From assembly GCF_900111395.1 (NCBI RefSeq), contig NZ_FOHV01000002.1, positions 1-59,674 on the forward strand: a stretch of DNA of 59,674 nt. Direction: 5' to 3'. Of this stretch, positions 49,879 through 58,482 are shown in pieces. The notes beneath the pieces were generated by a model. It saw only the letters and a list, made by a program, of their open reading frames with translations. It searched no databases and was not told where the DNA came from. The translations under genes were made by a program, and so were the position numbers. The stretch's first letter is position 1. Every line of letters begins with the position of its first letter. The DNA comes from Thorsellia anophelis DSM 18579. GTDB lineage: Bacteria; Pseudomonadota; Gammaproteobacteria; Enterobacterales; Thorselliaceae.

Positions 49879-50664
49879 TTATTTTCGTTTAAATGGTAAG
49901 AGCATTAATCGCCAAAGGGTATTTCGCTCAAGATTAGAGAAATCAGGTTGTCCTATAGGCATTGATTCATGTGATTCTTTAGGATTTGCTGTGTAAGTTT
50001 TAAATAATTTATCCCAAATTGATAGGTTAAAGCCAAAGTTGCTGTGATACTCAGCTTGGTGGGTGGAATGATGTATACGGTGCATGTCAGGTGTCACGAA
50101 TAATATTCTGAGTAAAGCATCTAATTTTAGGGGCAGCTTTAAATTCGCATGATTAAATATTGCCATGCTATTTAAAATGATTTCGAAACAGATAACCGCT
50201 ATCCATGGAATCCCAATAAGAAGGACAAAAGAGAGCTTAATCAGCGCGGAAAGTATAAATTCAAGTGGATGGAATCTTAATGCAGTTGAACTATCTATAG
50301 ATTCATCAATATGATGAACTTGATGAATACGCCATAGAATTGGTATGGCATGGAAGATTAAATGCTGTGTATAAATCAGCAAATCTAATAGAATAATGCC
50401 TAATATGATTTGTATAGGGTACGGAATCGTTAACCAATTAAATAAGCCAAAGTCTTGTTCAGTGGCGATAAGCGCTGCAGTTGTTGCGCTTATCGGTAAG
50501 ACAAATCTTATAATGACACTGCTTAAAATGACAAATGTATAATTTTTGGTCCAGCGATGATACCTAGGCGTCTTAATGGTGCGCCTTGGCCAAAATGCCT
50601 CACACAGGCCAAATATGATAATACTGCCAATAAAAAAACAGAGCCTAATTGAAGATTCAGTCAT
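49879..50664 (-). CDS. Sterol desaturase / fatty acid hydroxylase family membrane protein
   Basis: 261 residues with about four to five membrane segments. It has the di-iron histidine clusters of the FA_hydroxylase superfamily: H101-x3-H105, H114-x2-H117-H118, H132, H172 and H195-x2-H198-H199. Such enzymes insert oxygen or desaturate lipid acyl or isoprenoid chains using O2. The substrate cannot be told. It is last in a tight minus-strand run (VTT-FAD fusion, CDP-alcohol transferase, pdxH, this gene) with only 22 bases to pdxH, so co-expression is likely. Confidence 0.85.
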   Translation of the reverse strand: MTESSIRLCFFIGSIIIFGLCEAFWPRRTIKTPRYHRWTKNYTFVILSSVIIRFVLPISATTAALIATEQDFGLFNWLTIPYPIQIILGIILLDLLIYTQHLIFHAIPILWRIHQVHHIDESIDSSTALRFHPLEFILSALIKLSFVLLIGIPWIAVICFEIILNSMAIFNHANLKLPLKLDALLRILFVTPDMHRIHHSTHQAEYHSNFGFNLSIWDKLFKTYTANPKESHESMPIGQPDFSNLERNTLWRLMLLPFKRK

Positions 50665-50686
50665 TATGATTTAGTTTTTGGCTATG

Positions 50687-51343
50687 TTATGGGGAAATTC
50701 TGTCAATAGACCAGCTATTGTTAGTGTTTTGTACTGTATATCTGAACCGATCATGCAATCGATGCTCTCCACCTTGCCAAAATTCAATTTGGTTAATTTT
50801 AATTTGAAATCCTCCCCAGTTCTTAGGAAAAGGAACGGTTTCATTTTGATATTGTAACAGTAACTTATTATATTTATCTAATAGAGTTGTTTTAGAGTTT
50901 AATGTTGACGATTGTGAGGAAGCAATTGCGGCAATTTGGCTCTCTTTAGGCCGGCTATAAAAGTATCGTTCTGAATCGGTTGAGCTTAGTTTACTTACCA
51001 CGCCAGTTGCAATCACTTGACGCTCTATCATATACCAAGGAAAGAGAATGCTGACTTGTGGATTATGTGCAATTTCTTGTGCTTTTTGGCTTTCATAATT
51101 AGTAAAAAAATTCAATGTACCTTGACCGGCATCCAAACCTTTCATTAATACAATTCTTTGTGAAGCTTGACCTTGTGCATTAACGGTCCCTAAAACAAAT
51201 GCACTTGGATCGGGAATATTGGCATTTTTAGCGTCATCTAACCAAGTTTCAAGCAAGATGAATGGATTAGCCGTTAAATCCGCTCGAGTTAAACGTCCAA
51301 GTTGGTATTCACGCCTTAAATTAGCGAGTTGTTGATTGTCCAT
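50687..51343 (-). CDS. pdxH: Pyridoxamine/pyridoxine 5'-phosphate oxidase
   Basis: 218 residues, same as E. coli PdxH. FMN enzyme that oxidises PNP/PMP to pyridoxal phosphate. FMN-binding segments SQRIVLMKGLD and FFTNYESQKAQEI, and the C-terminal signature with FQIKINQIEFWQGGEHRLHDR are clear. Its placement between lipid-type genes is unusual, as pdxH is commonly alone or near tyrS. Confidence 0.97.
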   Translation of the reverse strand: MDNQQLANLRREYQLGRLTRADLTANPFILLETWLDDAKNANIPDPSAFVLGTVNAQGQASQRIVLMKGLDAGQGTLNFFTNYESQKAQEIAHNPQVSILFPWYMIERQVIATGVVSKLSSTDSERYFYSRPKESQIAAIASSQSSTLNSKTTLLDKYNKLLLQYQNETVPFPKNWGGFQIKINQIEFWQGGEHRLHDRFRYTVQNTNNSWSIDRISP

Positions 51344-51395
51344 TGTCGCTCCTTATACGATTGATAAGATCAGTTTTATGAGACGCTGATTTATT

Positions 51396-52025
51396 TTATT
51401 CTGCGCCTTGCTCTTTTTGTTTGATTGTTTGAAAACCAAAATAAATTCGAGTGATGATTGTTATGCCTGCAAGCACTGAAAAAATCAGTGCTAAAATTGG
51501 AAAATACATTGGCCATAAACAAAAAGCACAAAAAAATAAAATCGTTTCCGTTCCTTCGGTTAACCCATTTAAATAATAAAAGCTTTTGTAAGAAAATACA
51601 GGATTTTTGATTGCAAACCGTTCAGCAGAGATTGCAAATGCTAGAAAGCTGCTGCCTGTTCCAATAAATGTTGCGAGTAATATGGCTGCACTTAATCCAT
51701 TAAGTTGGGGATTCGCAATCGCAAAAGCGAGCGGAATACTTGCATAAAACAGAAAATCTAAACAAATATCCAAGAAACCACCCGAGGCACTTTGTGATTG
51801 TGTTAGTCTTGCTAATGCCCCATCTAATCCATCAAAAAGGCGGTTTATGAGGATGAACATCAAGCCTAATAAATAACAATTCATGCTAATTAAAATTGCC
51901 CCTATTATCCCAAAGACAAAACCAACTAAGGTTAAGTGATTGGCATGTATTTTATATCTGTCTAATACTTTAACGATAGGGAGTAGTATGGGTTTTAATT
52001 TAGGTGCGATATAAGCATCTAACAT
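51396..52025 (-). CDS. CDP-alcohol phosphatidyltransferase family protein
   Basis: 209 residues with about six membrane helices. The CDP-alcohol transferase signature is present as D-G-x2-A-R-x8-G-x3-D-x3-D in DGALARLTQSQSASGGFLDICLD. Family members join a CDP-activated lipid or alcohol to an acceptor alcohol (PgsA, PssA, phosphatidylinositol synthase types). This one is not close enough to PgsA or PssA for me to name its product. It lies 96 bases downstream of the VTT-FAD fusion gene and 52 bases upstream of pdxH. Confidence 0.87.
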   Translation of the reverse strand: MLDAYIAPKLKPILLPIVKVLDRYKIHANHLTLVGFVFGIIGAILISMNCYLLGLMFILINRLFDGLDGALARLTQSQSASGGFLDICLDFLFYASIPLAFAIANPQLNGLSAAILLATFIGTGSSFLAFAISAERFAIKNPVFSYKSFYYLNGLTEGTETILFFCAFCLWPMYFPILALIFSVLAGITIITRIYFGFQTIKQKEQGAE

Positions 52026-52121
52026 TGCGTGACCTCATTATGTCGATAGAGATAAGTTTTGATTATCTCATTAAAATTCAAATTATGAACAGAATATAAG
52101 GTCTCTTTGATTTTAATCATA

Positions 52122-54335
52122 TTATTCTTTTCTTTGCCATTTGTGGTAACTCAATAAGAGTTTATGGGTTAAAGCACCCACTCGGTTGCTTCGCCAGATA
52201 CCGGCCACATGTTTATTCGCTTCCCCCCAAGTTGGATAGGGGTGGATTGTTCTTAATATTTTAGATAAGCCTAAATTATATTTCATAGCTAAGGTAAATT
52301 CTGCTAGTAAATCATCGGCTCGGTGAGCCACAATGCTTACCCCTAAGATTTTATCACTATTAGGCTTGGTCAATACTTTAATAAAGCCTTGATTCTCATT
52401 ATCTGTGATAGCTCGATCAAGCTCTGCTATGTCGAAAGTGGTTAGATCATACGGGATGTTATTTAATTTTGCATTCTCTTGTGTTAAACCGACTCGCGCA
52501 ATAACCGGATCTAAATAGATGCAGATAGGAATGATACGTTCATCAACTGCAAATCGTTTAAATGATCCAAATAATGCGTTCACAGTCGCAAACCAAGCAT
52601 GATGGGCGGCTACATGAGTAAATTGATGTTTCCCCACAGCATCCCCAGCTAAATAGATGGACTCAAAAGGGCTTTGTAAAAATTGATTGGGTTTAAAGGT
52701 ATTTAATGAGTTTGGCTCTAATCCCAAATTTTCTAATCCCAATCCATCTAACTTGACTTGTCGGCCAATAGCAAGGATCAGCAGATCAAAATGAACAATT
52801 CTTGAGGCAGTATGCTGATTTAATATATTAACACCATATGGTAAAGACTCATGGTGGACTAATTCTTCTTTTTCACAAGTAAAATAACGTTCTGATTGAC
52901 TATTAAGAAGGATTTCGACCCCACTTTTTTGTAAAATATTTAATGCGATTTGTCGGACATCGCTATCTTCTGACATCAAAATCTCATTATGCTTTGTAAT
53001 CAAGGTTACTTTAATACCCAAGCGGCTGAAGCTTTGAGCTAATTCTACACCAATAGGCCCCGCACCTTCTATTACAATATGTTTTGGGGCCGATTGGCGT
53101 TCATAGAGTGTTTGCCATAGTGTTTCGGTTGTTTGTGCATTGACCTCTGAAATACCGGGTCTGTCTAACCAATTTGGTTTTGAACCAGTTGCAAGAATAA
53201 TGCGCTTTGCGCTGACAATCTTAGTTTTGCCCATTGCATCGATGATTTTAACTCGCCAAGGATCAACCAAAGTCGCTTCTCCTAAGTTTACCTCTACACC
53301 AAGAGATTCATATCGCTCAACACTATCATGGGGGGCAATACGTTCTATTCTTGAACGGATAGAGTGCATGATTGATTTAAATCCGTCGTCAGTAAGGGAG
53401 AACTGAGAGGTTGGAATTAATCCATGTGAGTGTTGATGGTTAATTAAATGAGCAACACTTGCACTTTTTATCAGGGATTTGCTTGGTACGCAGCCATAAT
53501 TTAAGCAATCTCCTCCCATCAAATTTTTTTCAACCAATAACACTTTTGCTTTAACACTTGAAGCAATATAGCTACTGACAAGACCAGCAGCACCCGCACC
53601 GATGACAATAAGGTTATAGTCGAATGATTTTGGTTTTGAAAAAGAACGATGCTGTTTTTGGTATTGAATATAGCGCAATCCCGTTTTAATTAATAAAGGA
53701 AAAATCCCCAAAAGGGTTAAGGCTAATATTATTGATGGGGAGACGATATCATCAAGTGAGTTGATTGCTGCAAGTTCAGTGCCAGCAAAAACGAAAATAA
53801 TTGTGCCAGGTAGCATACCAATTTGGCTGATGAGATAAAATTGAACTACCCTAAAGCGAGTTAATCCCATTAAGGTATTAATCAGAAAAAAGGGAAAAAT
53901 AGGTACAAGTCTTAAAGTAAGAAGATAAAACGCGCCTTCAGTATCAATTCCTTGGTTGATAGAGGCTAATTTATCTGGAAATCTACTGGTAAGTGATGCT
54001 CTAAAAAGATATCGTGCAAATAAAAATGCACCTGTTGCCCCTATGCTAGAGGCAAAAGAAACCAGCAACAAACCATAACTGAAACCAAAAAAGGCACCTG
54101 CAGCTAAGGTTAAAATGGCTGCTCCAGGCATAGATGCCGCTGTGATGAGGACATAGGTTAGGAAAAAAAGGGCAAAGGCCAGTAAAAAATGACTTACTTC
54201 TGAGTGAATATAATGATGCCAATGCTTATAATTAGATTGTAAACGTTCTAATGTAAGGTATTGACCGATATCAAAATAGAAGAAACTGAATAAAAGTAGC
54301 CCCCATATTAGGACAATTAGACCCTTTTTGTTCAT
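52122..54335 (-). CDS. Fusion: VTT (TVP38/DedA-like) membrane domain and FAD disulfide oxidoreductase
   Basis: 737 residues in two parts. Residues 1-230 hold about six hydrophobic segments with VTT-domain blocks (SMPGAAILTLAAGAFFGF, LRLVPIFPFFLINTLMGL). Residues 240-737 are a class I flavin disulfide oxidoreductase of the mercuric reductase/lipoamide dehydrogenase type: FAD motif GAGAAG (246-251), redox pair C277 and C282 in GGDCLNYGCVPSK, a second nucleotide fold GAGPIGVELA, FAD-contact LAGDAVG, and the C-terminal His-containing HPYPTWGE. The MerA heavy-metal domain and C-terminal Cys pair are absent, so mercury resistance is unlikely. VTT relatives move lipids or lipid carriers across membranes. 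The fused enzyme may use quinones, thiols or lipid-linked disulfides; this is speculation. Confidence 0.88.
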   Translation of the reverse strand: MNKKGLIVLIWGLLLFSFFYFDIGQYLTLERLQSNYKHWHHYIHSEVSHFLLAFALFFLTYVLITAASMPGAAILTLAAGAFFGFSYGLLLVSFASSIGATGAFLFARYLFRASLTSRFPDKLASINQGIDTEGAFYLLTLRLVPIFPFFLINTLMGLTRFRVVQFYLISQIGMLPGTIIFVFAGTELAAINSLDDIVSPSIILALTLLGIFPLLIKTGLRYIQYQKQHRSFSKPKSFDYNLIVIGAGAAGLVSSYIASSVKAKVLLVEKNLMGGDCLNYGCVPSKSLIKSASVAHLINHQHSHGLIPTSQFSLTDDGFKSIMHSIRSRIERIAPHDSVERYESLGVEVNLGEATLVDPWRVKIIDAMGKTKIVSAKRIILATGSKPNWLDRPGISEVNAQTTETLWQTLYERQSAPKHIVIEGAGPIGVELAQSFSRLGIKVTLITKHNEILMSEDSDVRQIALNILQKSGVEILLNSQSERYFTCEKEELVHHESLPYGVNILNQHTASRIVHFDLLILAIGRQVKLDGLGLENLGLEPNSLNTFKPNQFLQSPFESIYLAGDAVGKHQFTHVAAHHAWFATVNALFGSFKRFAVDERIIPICIYLDPVIARVGLTQENAKLNNIPYDLTTFDIAELDRAITDNENQGFIKVLTKPNSDKILGVSIVAHRADDLLAEFTLAMKYNLGLSKILRTIHPYPTWGEANKHVAGIWRSNRVGALTHKLLLSYHKWQRKE

Positions 54336-54365
54336 ATGAAAATCCTTTTTTATCAGTCAAAAATA

Positions 54366-54406
54366 AAAGGAAAAATGCTATTGAGTTATCTTTTCTCAAT
54401 AGCATT
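54366..54406 (-). terminator. Terminator of the msrAB gene
   Basis: Minus strand: 12-bp perfect stem AATGCTATTGAG / CTCAATAGCATT with a 9-base loop, followed by TTTTCC and more T. It lies between msrAB and the VTT-FAD gene, so the two are separate transcription units. Confidence 0.85.
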
Positions 54407-54458
54407 CAATCGAGTCAGTTAAAGTGATATGACAATCCGTTTAGATAACTGATTCTTA

Positions 54459-55685
54459 TTATAAAGCTTTATCTTGGTTTTCAAATAAAACTGAATATTT
54501 GCCATAGCCTTTTTCTGCTAACTCGTCTTTAGGAATAAAAAGCATGCTTGCTGAGTTCATGCAATATCTTAATCCAGTTGGGGCCGGGCCATCATCAAAA
54601 ACATGTCCTAAATGTGAGTCAGCAAATTTACTTCTAACTTCAATGCGCGTCGCAAACCAACTATTGTCTTCTTTAGTTGTAATAAAGTTTTCGTCTATGG
54701 GTTTGGTAAAACTAGGCCAACCAGTACCAGAATCGTATTTATCTGTTGATGAAAATAAAGGTTCACCACTGACGATATCAACGTAAATTCCTGCTTCTTC
54801 ATTATCCCAGTAAGGATTATCAAAAGGTCTTTCAGTACCATCTTTTTGCGTTACTTTATATTGAATATCATTGAGTTTTTGTTTTATTTCTTCATCGCTT
54901 GGGCGAAAATATTTAGGTTCATCCATGTCTGATGCTTGGTTCACTGTTCGAAATTCAACTTGTTCTGGTACATTAGAAGACAGCTTATTTTTCTCGTCGA
55001 TCATTTGACGTAGTGTTTTTGGTGCGGTCTTGCGGTCTGGTCCAAAGATTTCATCTAAGTATTGGTCTCTACCTGAGCCATGTCGATAATATCTGTATCG
55101 CAAAGGGTTGTTGATATAATAATCTTGGTGGTACTCTTCTGCAACATAAAAGGTATCAAATGGGATTAACTCCGTTTTAAGGGGTTTCTTAAAAATTCCT
55201 GCTTTATCAATTTCAGCTAAAAAGCTAGCAGCTTGTTGTTTTTCTTGTTCATTTTTATAAAAAATAGCAGGTCTGTATTGTGGTCCTCTATCGACAAATG
55301 AGCCTTGATCATCGGTTGGGTCTATGCCTCGAAGAAACGCATCTAACATTGCTTCATAAGACAAGACACTAGGGTCATAAGTCACTTCAATGACTTCAAT
55401 ATGTCCAGTTGTACCAGAAGAAACAGCATCATAAGTCGGATTTGGTATAGTGCCACCAGAATATCCTGAAACAACATCGATGACGCCTGGTACTTTTTCC
55501 ATATCAGCTTCAGTACACCAAAAGCATCCTCCTGCTAACACTGATGTTTCATAATTTGCATCAGTTTTGTTTACTTCTTTATTATCTGCATTAGAGTGCA
55601 TAGATGCAAAATATAAGGCTGGGCTTAAAATGCATACACCTAATAGTGCGATAAATCTATTAGAAATTGAGTTTGAACGATTCAT
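54459..55685 (-). CDS. msrAB: Membrane-anchored methionine sulfoxide reductase MsrA-MsrB fusion
   Basis: 408 residues. A single hydrophobic segment (about 10-29) acts as signal or anchor, so the enzyme should work in the periplasm. MsrA (about 46-225) holds the catalytic C54 in GGCFWC; MsrB (about 255-395) holds the catalytic C375 in [11 protein letters not shown] and the SGTGWPSF block. The zinc CxxC pairs of many MsrB proteins are not seen. It repairs both S- and R-methionine sulfoxide in envelope proteins. A thioredoxin-like domain as in Neisseria PilB is absent; reducing power must come from a separate membrane system. Confidence 0.94.
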   Translation of the reverse strand: MNRSNSISNRFIALLGVCILSPALYFASMHSNADNKEVNKTDANYETSVLAGGCFWCTEADMEKVPGVIDVVSGYSGGTIPNPTYDAVSSGTTGHIEVIEVTYDPSVLSYEAMLDAFLRGIDPTDDQGSFVDRGPQYRPAIFYKNEQEKQQAASFLAEIDKAGIFKKPLKTELIPFDTFYVAEEYHQDYYINNPLRYRYYRHGSGRDQYLDEIFGPDRKTAPKTLRQMIDEKNKLSSNVPEQVEFRTVNQASDMDEPKYFRPSDEEIKQKLNDIQYKVTQKDGTERPFDNPYWDNEEAGIYVDIVSGEPLFSSTDKYDSGTGWPSFTKPIDENFITTKEDNSWFATRIEVRSKFADSHLGHVFDDGPAPTGLRYCMNSASMLFIPKDELAEKGYGKYSVLFENQDKAL

Positions 55686-55919
55686 TTTAGACTCCTAAAA
55701 TATATAAATATGGTTCAGCTTTACTAAAAAAACGATAACTTACTTAGGTTTCAGAAATCGTAATGCAAAAATAGTTTGAAAATAACGCTAGATTCAATCA
55801 CTTTATTTAACCAATAAATTGATTTCTATTTATTAGCCATTTTTGAATGAATTTAATTGTATCTGAGTCTCTTTTACCAAAAGGCTACTTAGGCATTAAT
55901 TATTTGTAATCTATTACCA

Positions 55920-56768
55920 TCATTTATTTCGAGTCTTTGAATCATGTGTGGATAATTGTTTAGGGAGTTTGATAAAAGGAATTTTTTTAATTAAGATTTT
56001 TATGGCTTGATAATGGATAAGTCCAATTGCTTTTAAAGTGACTAATGGACAAGTTATAAAAGCGATGAGTCGTTGTTTGCGAGTAAGCGGTAAGAACGTA
56101 CCTTTAAGTGAGGTTATGAGTGTTTTAGTGTTTTTATCTTGGTAGTAATCAATATTAATATAAGTAGAAATTTCTTGTATATCAAAGCGGAAGTGGTACT
56201 CTCCTTGTCTAGGTAAAAAAGGAGAAACATGGAAACATTTATCGGCAATTAACCAATTTTGAGGGCTTATCTTCGCATCAGAATTGAGAGGCTCCTCTGG
56301 TGATAAGCTGTGGGTACTACTTGGAGGGAGACATAGGTAAGTATGAGTTTCACCAAAAGTGTTATTCACCTCGCAAATCACAGCCTTAATTGCTTGATCG
56401 TTATCACGGCACACCCAGAAACTGACAGGATTAAAAACATACCCAAGTACTCTTGGCATACAAATGAGTGTTATATCATGCCAAATAGGTTGCGAATATT
56501 TGGTTAAAATATCATTTGCCCATTGCCTTAATGATCTGTCATCACGGTATCCATGGTCTTTAAAGTAAAAACTATGCAGACTAAATCGATTTAGTGCAAG
56601 GTTTCCTAATTGTGTTTTATTTTGTGACTCTAATAATTCTAGAGGTAATGATAGGTAGTAAACCTCATAATTAAAGGCGTTTACTTTAGGTATTAGACGT
56701 TTATGCATCACATTAGCTTTCAATATCAAGGCTTGCTTGATTGAATGTTTAGGCAACTGTGTATGCAT
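55920..56768 (-). CDS. DUF1365 family protein
   Basis: 282 residues. The family has no proven activity. Seen: an N-terminal HKRLIPKVNAFNYEVYYLSLPLE block, FSLHSFYFKDHGYRDDRSLRQWA, VLGYVFNPVSFWVCRD, and CEVNNTFGETHTYLC, all typical. In many proteobacteria DUF1365 genes sit beside an FAD-dependent oxidoreductase and a cyclopropane-fatty-acid-synthase-like methyltransferase, exactly the neighbours found here, so a part in modifying membrane acyl chains is inferred. It starts 24 bases after the oxidoreductase gene. Confidence 0.9.
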   Translation of the reverse strand: MHTQLPKHSIKQALILKANVMHKRLIPKVNAFNYEVYYLSLPLELLESQNKTQLGNLALNRFSLHSFYFKDHGYRDDRSLRQWANDILTKYSQPIWHDITLICMPRVLGYVFNPVSFWVCRDNDQAIKAVICEVNNTFGETHTYLCLPPSSTHSLSPEEPLNSDAKISPQNWLIADKCFHVSPFLPRQGEYHFRFDIQEISTYINIDYYQDKNTKTLITSLKGTFLPLTRKQRLIAFITCPLVTLKAIGLIHYQAIKILIKKIPFIKLPKQLSTHDSKTRNK

Positions 56769-56792
56769 AATGACCTCTTTTATTATGATTGA

Positions 56793-58064
56793 CTATTTTT
56801 GCAGCCAAGGGGGAGATATTCCCATTTTTTCGGCAACTTTAACGGCACTTAATAACCCATCTTCATGAAACCCGTACCTTAACCAAGCACCAGCATACCA
56901 AATTTTATCAATACCTTGGATCTCCTCAATTCGATTTTGTGCATTAATTGCACTTTGGTCAAATTTAGGGTGTTCAAAATCATGTTTATCAAATATTTTG
57001 CTTCTATCAGGTGGGTTCTTAGGATTTAATGTGACAAGGATAGGGGAATCGCTTGTAATTGGTTGTAAGTTATTCATCCAATAAGTTAAACACAATTCAT
57101 CTGTTCCTGATTGTCTACCACCAGATAAATATACCCAACTTGACCAAGCTTGTTTACGCTTTGGCATGAAGCTTAGGTCATTATGAACGTAAACCGTATT
57201 AGGCTGATAGTGAACATTTCCTAGTATTTGTTTCTCGCTTTCACTTGGATTGCAAAGTAGCGCTAGGGACTGATCACTATGGCAAGCAAAGATAACTTCA
57301 TCGAATAATTCTACAGTATCTGACGCCGTTTTTACTTCAACACCTTGGTCGGTTCGAATAACTGATTTTATCGGTGTTGATGAGCGTATGGAGGATTTAA
57401 ATGAATCTGATATTCTATTGACATATTCACGACTTCCACCTTTTACTGTATACCATTGAGGTTGATTATTCACGGTGAGAAGTCCATGGTTATCGAAAAA
57501 TTGAATCATTGTTTTGGCTGGAAAACGGAGCATTTCATCAAGCGGTGTACTCCAAATAGCGCCTCCCATAGCTAATAAATAATAATTTTTAAACCAGTCA
57601 CCTAACTTGAGTTCTTCTAAGCATTGTTGCATGCTTGCATTTGGGTTGAGAGCGACAAACTCGAGCGCCATTTTATTAAATTTTAAGATATCCCTTAACA
57701 TTTTATAAAACGCAGGGCGTAATAAATTACGTTTTTGAGCAAAAATATAAGGAAGCTTTCTTGTGCCATACTCAATTCTACCATCATCAATACTGACCCC
57801 AAAAGACATATCACTTTTTGCTATTGGGACACTTAAGTGTTCAAATAGTGCTGTGAGGTGAGGGTAATTGCGATAGTTAAAGACAATAAATCCAGTATCG
57901 ACAGGGACTTTACCTTTAGAAGTGTCAAGTTCAATGGTACGACTATGGCCTCCTAATGTATTATTTTTTTCGAATAACGTGATATCGTGATGAGGATTAA
58001 GTAAATAGGCTGCTCCTAGTCCGGAAATACCACTGCCAATAATTGCGATTTTTTTTCTTGTCAT
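56793..58064 (-). CDS. FAD-dependent oxidoreductase (NAD(P)/FAD amine-oxidase-like)
   Basis: 423 residues. A Rossmann FAD motif at the N-terminus (IAIIGSGISGLGAAYLL, 7-23) followed by FEKNNTLGGHS, and a C-terminal WYAGAWLRYGFHEDGLLSAVKVAEKM segment that closes the FAD site. It resembles the amine-oxidase/phytoene-desaturase-like proteins found with Cfa-type methyltransferases and DUF1365. In Rhodobacter a related gene set makes furan fatty acids, where the oxidoreductase acts on a methylated acyl chain. Divergent from the cfa-like gene, with 418 bases between. Confidence 0.87.
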   Translation of the reverse strand: MTRKKIAIIGSGISGLGAAYLLNPHHDITLFEKNNTLGGHSRTIELDTSKGKVPVDTGFIVFNYRNYPHLTALFEHLSVPIAKSDMSFGVSIDDGRIEYGTRKLPYIFAQKRNLLRPAFYKMLRDILKFNKMALEFVALNPNASMQQCLEELKLGDWFKNYYLLAMGGAIWSTPLDEMLRFPAKTMIQFFDNHGLLTVNNQPQWYTVKGGSREYVNRISDSFKSSIRSSTPIKSVIRTDQGVEVKTASDTVELFDEVIFACHSDQSLALLCNPSESEKQILGNVHYQPNTVYVHNDLSFMPKRKQAWSSWVYLSGGRQSGTDELCLTYWMNNLQPITSDSPILVTLNPKNPPDRSKIFDKHDFEHPKFDQSAINAQNRIEEIQGIDKIWYAGAWLRYGFHEDGLLSAVKVAEKMGISPPWLQK

Positions 58065-58482
58065 GACAATTCCAATTTTTTAGGTATTTGAGTAAATGAA
58101 GTAGGTTTATTATAAAATGACACTATTGTATTAAAATAGGTATCCATAGAGCTTATATTAAGTTTATACTCTTAATGAATTCTCATTCAATAACAAAGCA
58201 CTTAAAAAGTTGATCAAATCGATTAAATGTTTACTTCTTTGGTTATATGATTAAATAGTGTTGCTTATTAGCTGTAGTAACCTCAGTATACCGGTCATGA
58301 TAGTTCGATTCAAATTACAGATAATTAATAAATTAGAAACCTGAAGTAAACTGAAAGTATGATACTTTAAACGATAATCTAATAATTCGTAAAATGTGAC
58401 TCAAAAATCTTATGGCTATAAAATCCTATCGTATCTTAATGTTAAACAATAAAAGATAGGCGTCTTAAATTTGGAGCAAGGT
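58065..58482. other. Divergent intergenic region before the cfa-like gene
   Basis: About 420 AT-rich bases carrying both promoters. I looked for an ECF-sigma (RpoE/ChrR-like) promoter often found with this gene set and did not see a convincing one. No RNA or repeat recognised. Confidence 0.5.

Noticed and set aside
52122-54335. Reading the VTT-FAD fusion as a mercuric reductase
   Set aside because: It lacks the N-terminal heavy-metal domain, the C-terminal vicinal cysteines and any mer neighbours.
58065-58482. Possible ECF-sigma (RpoE/ChrR-type) promoter for the cfa-like gene
   Set aside because: No -35/-10 pair with the right spacing could be identified by eye.
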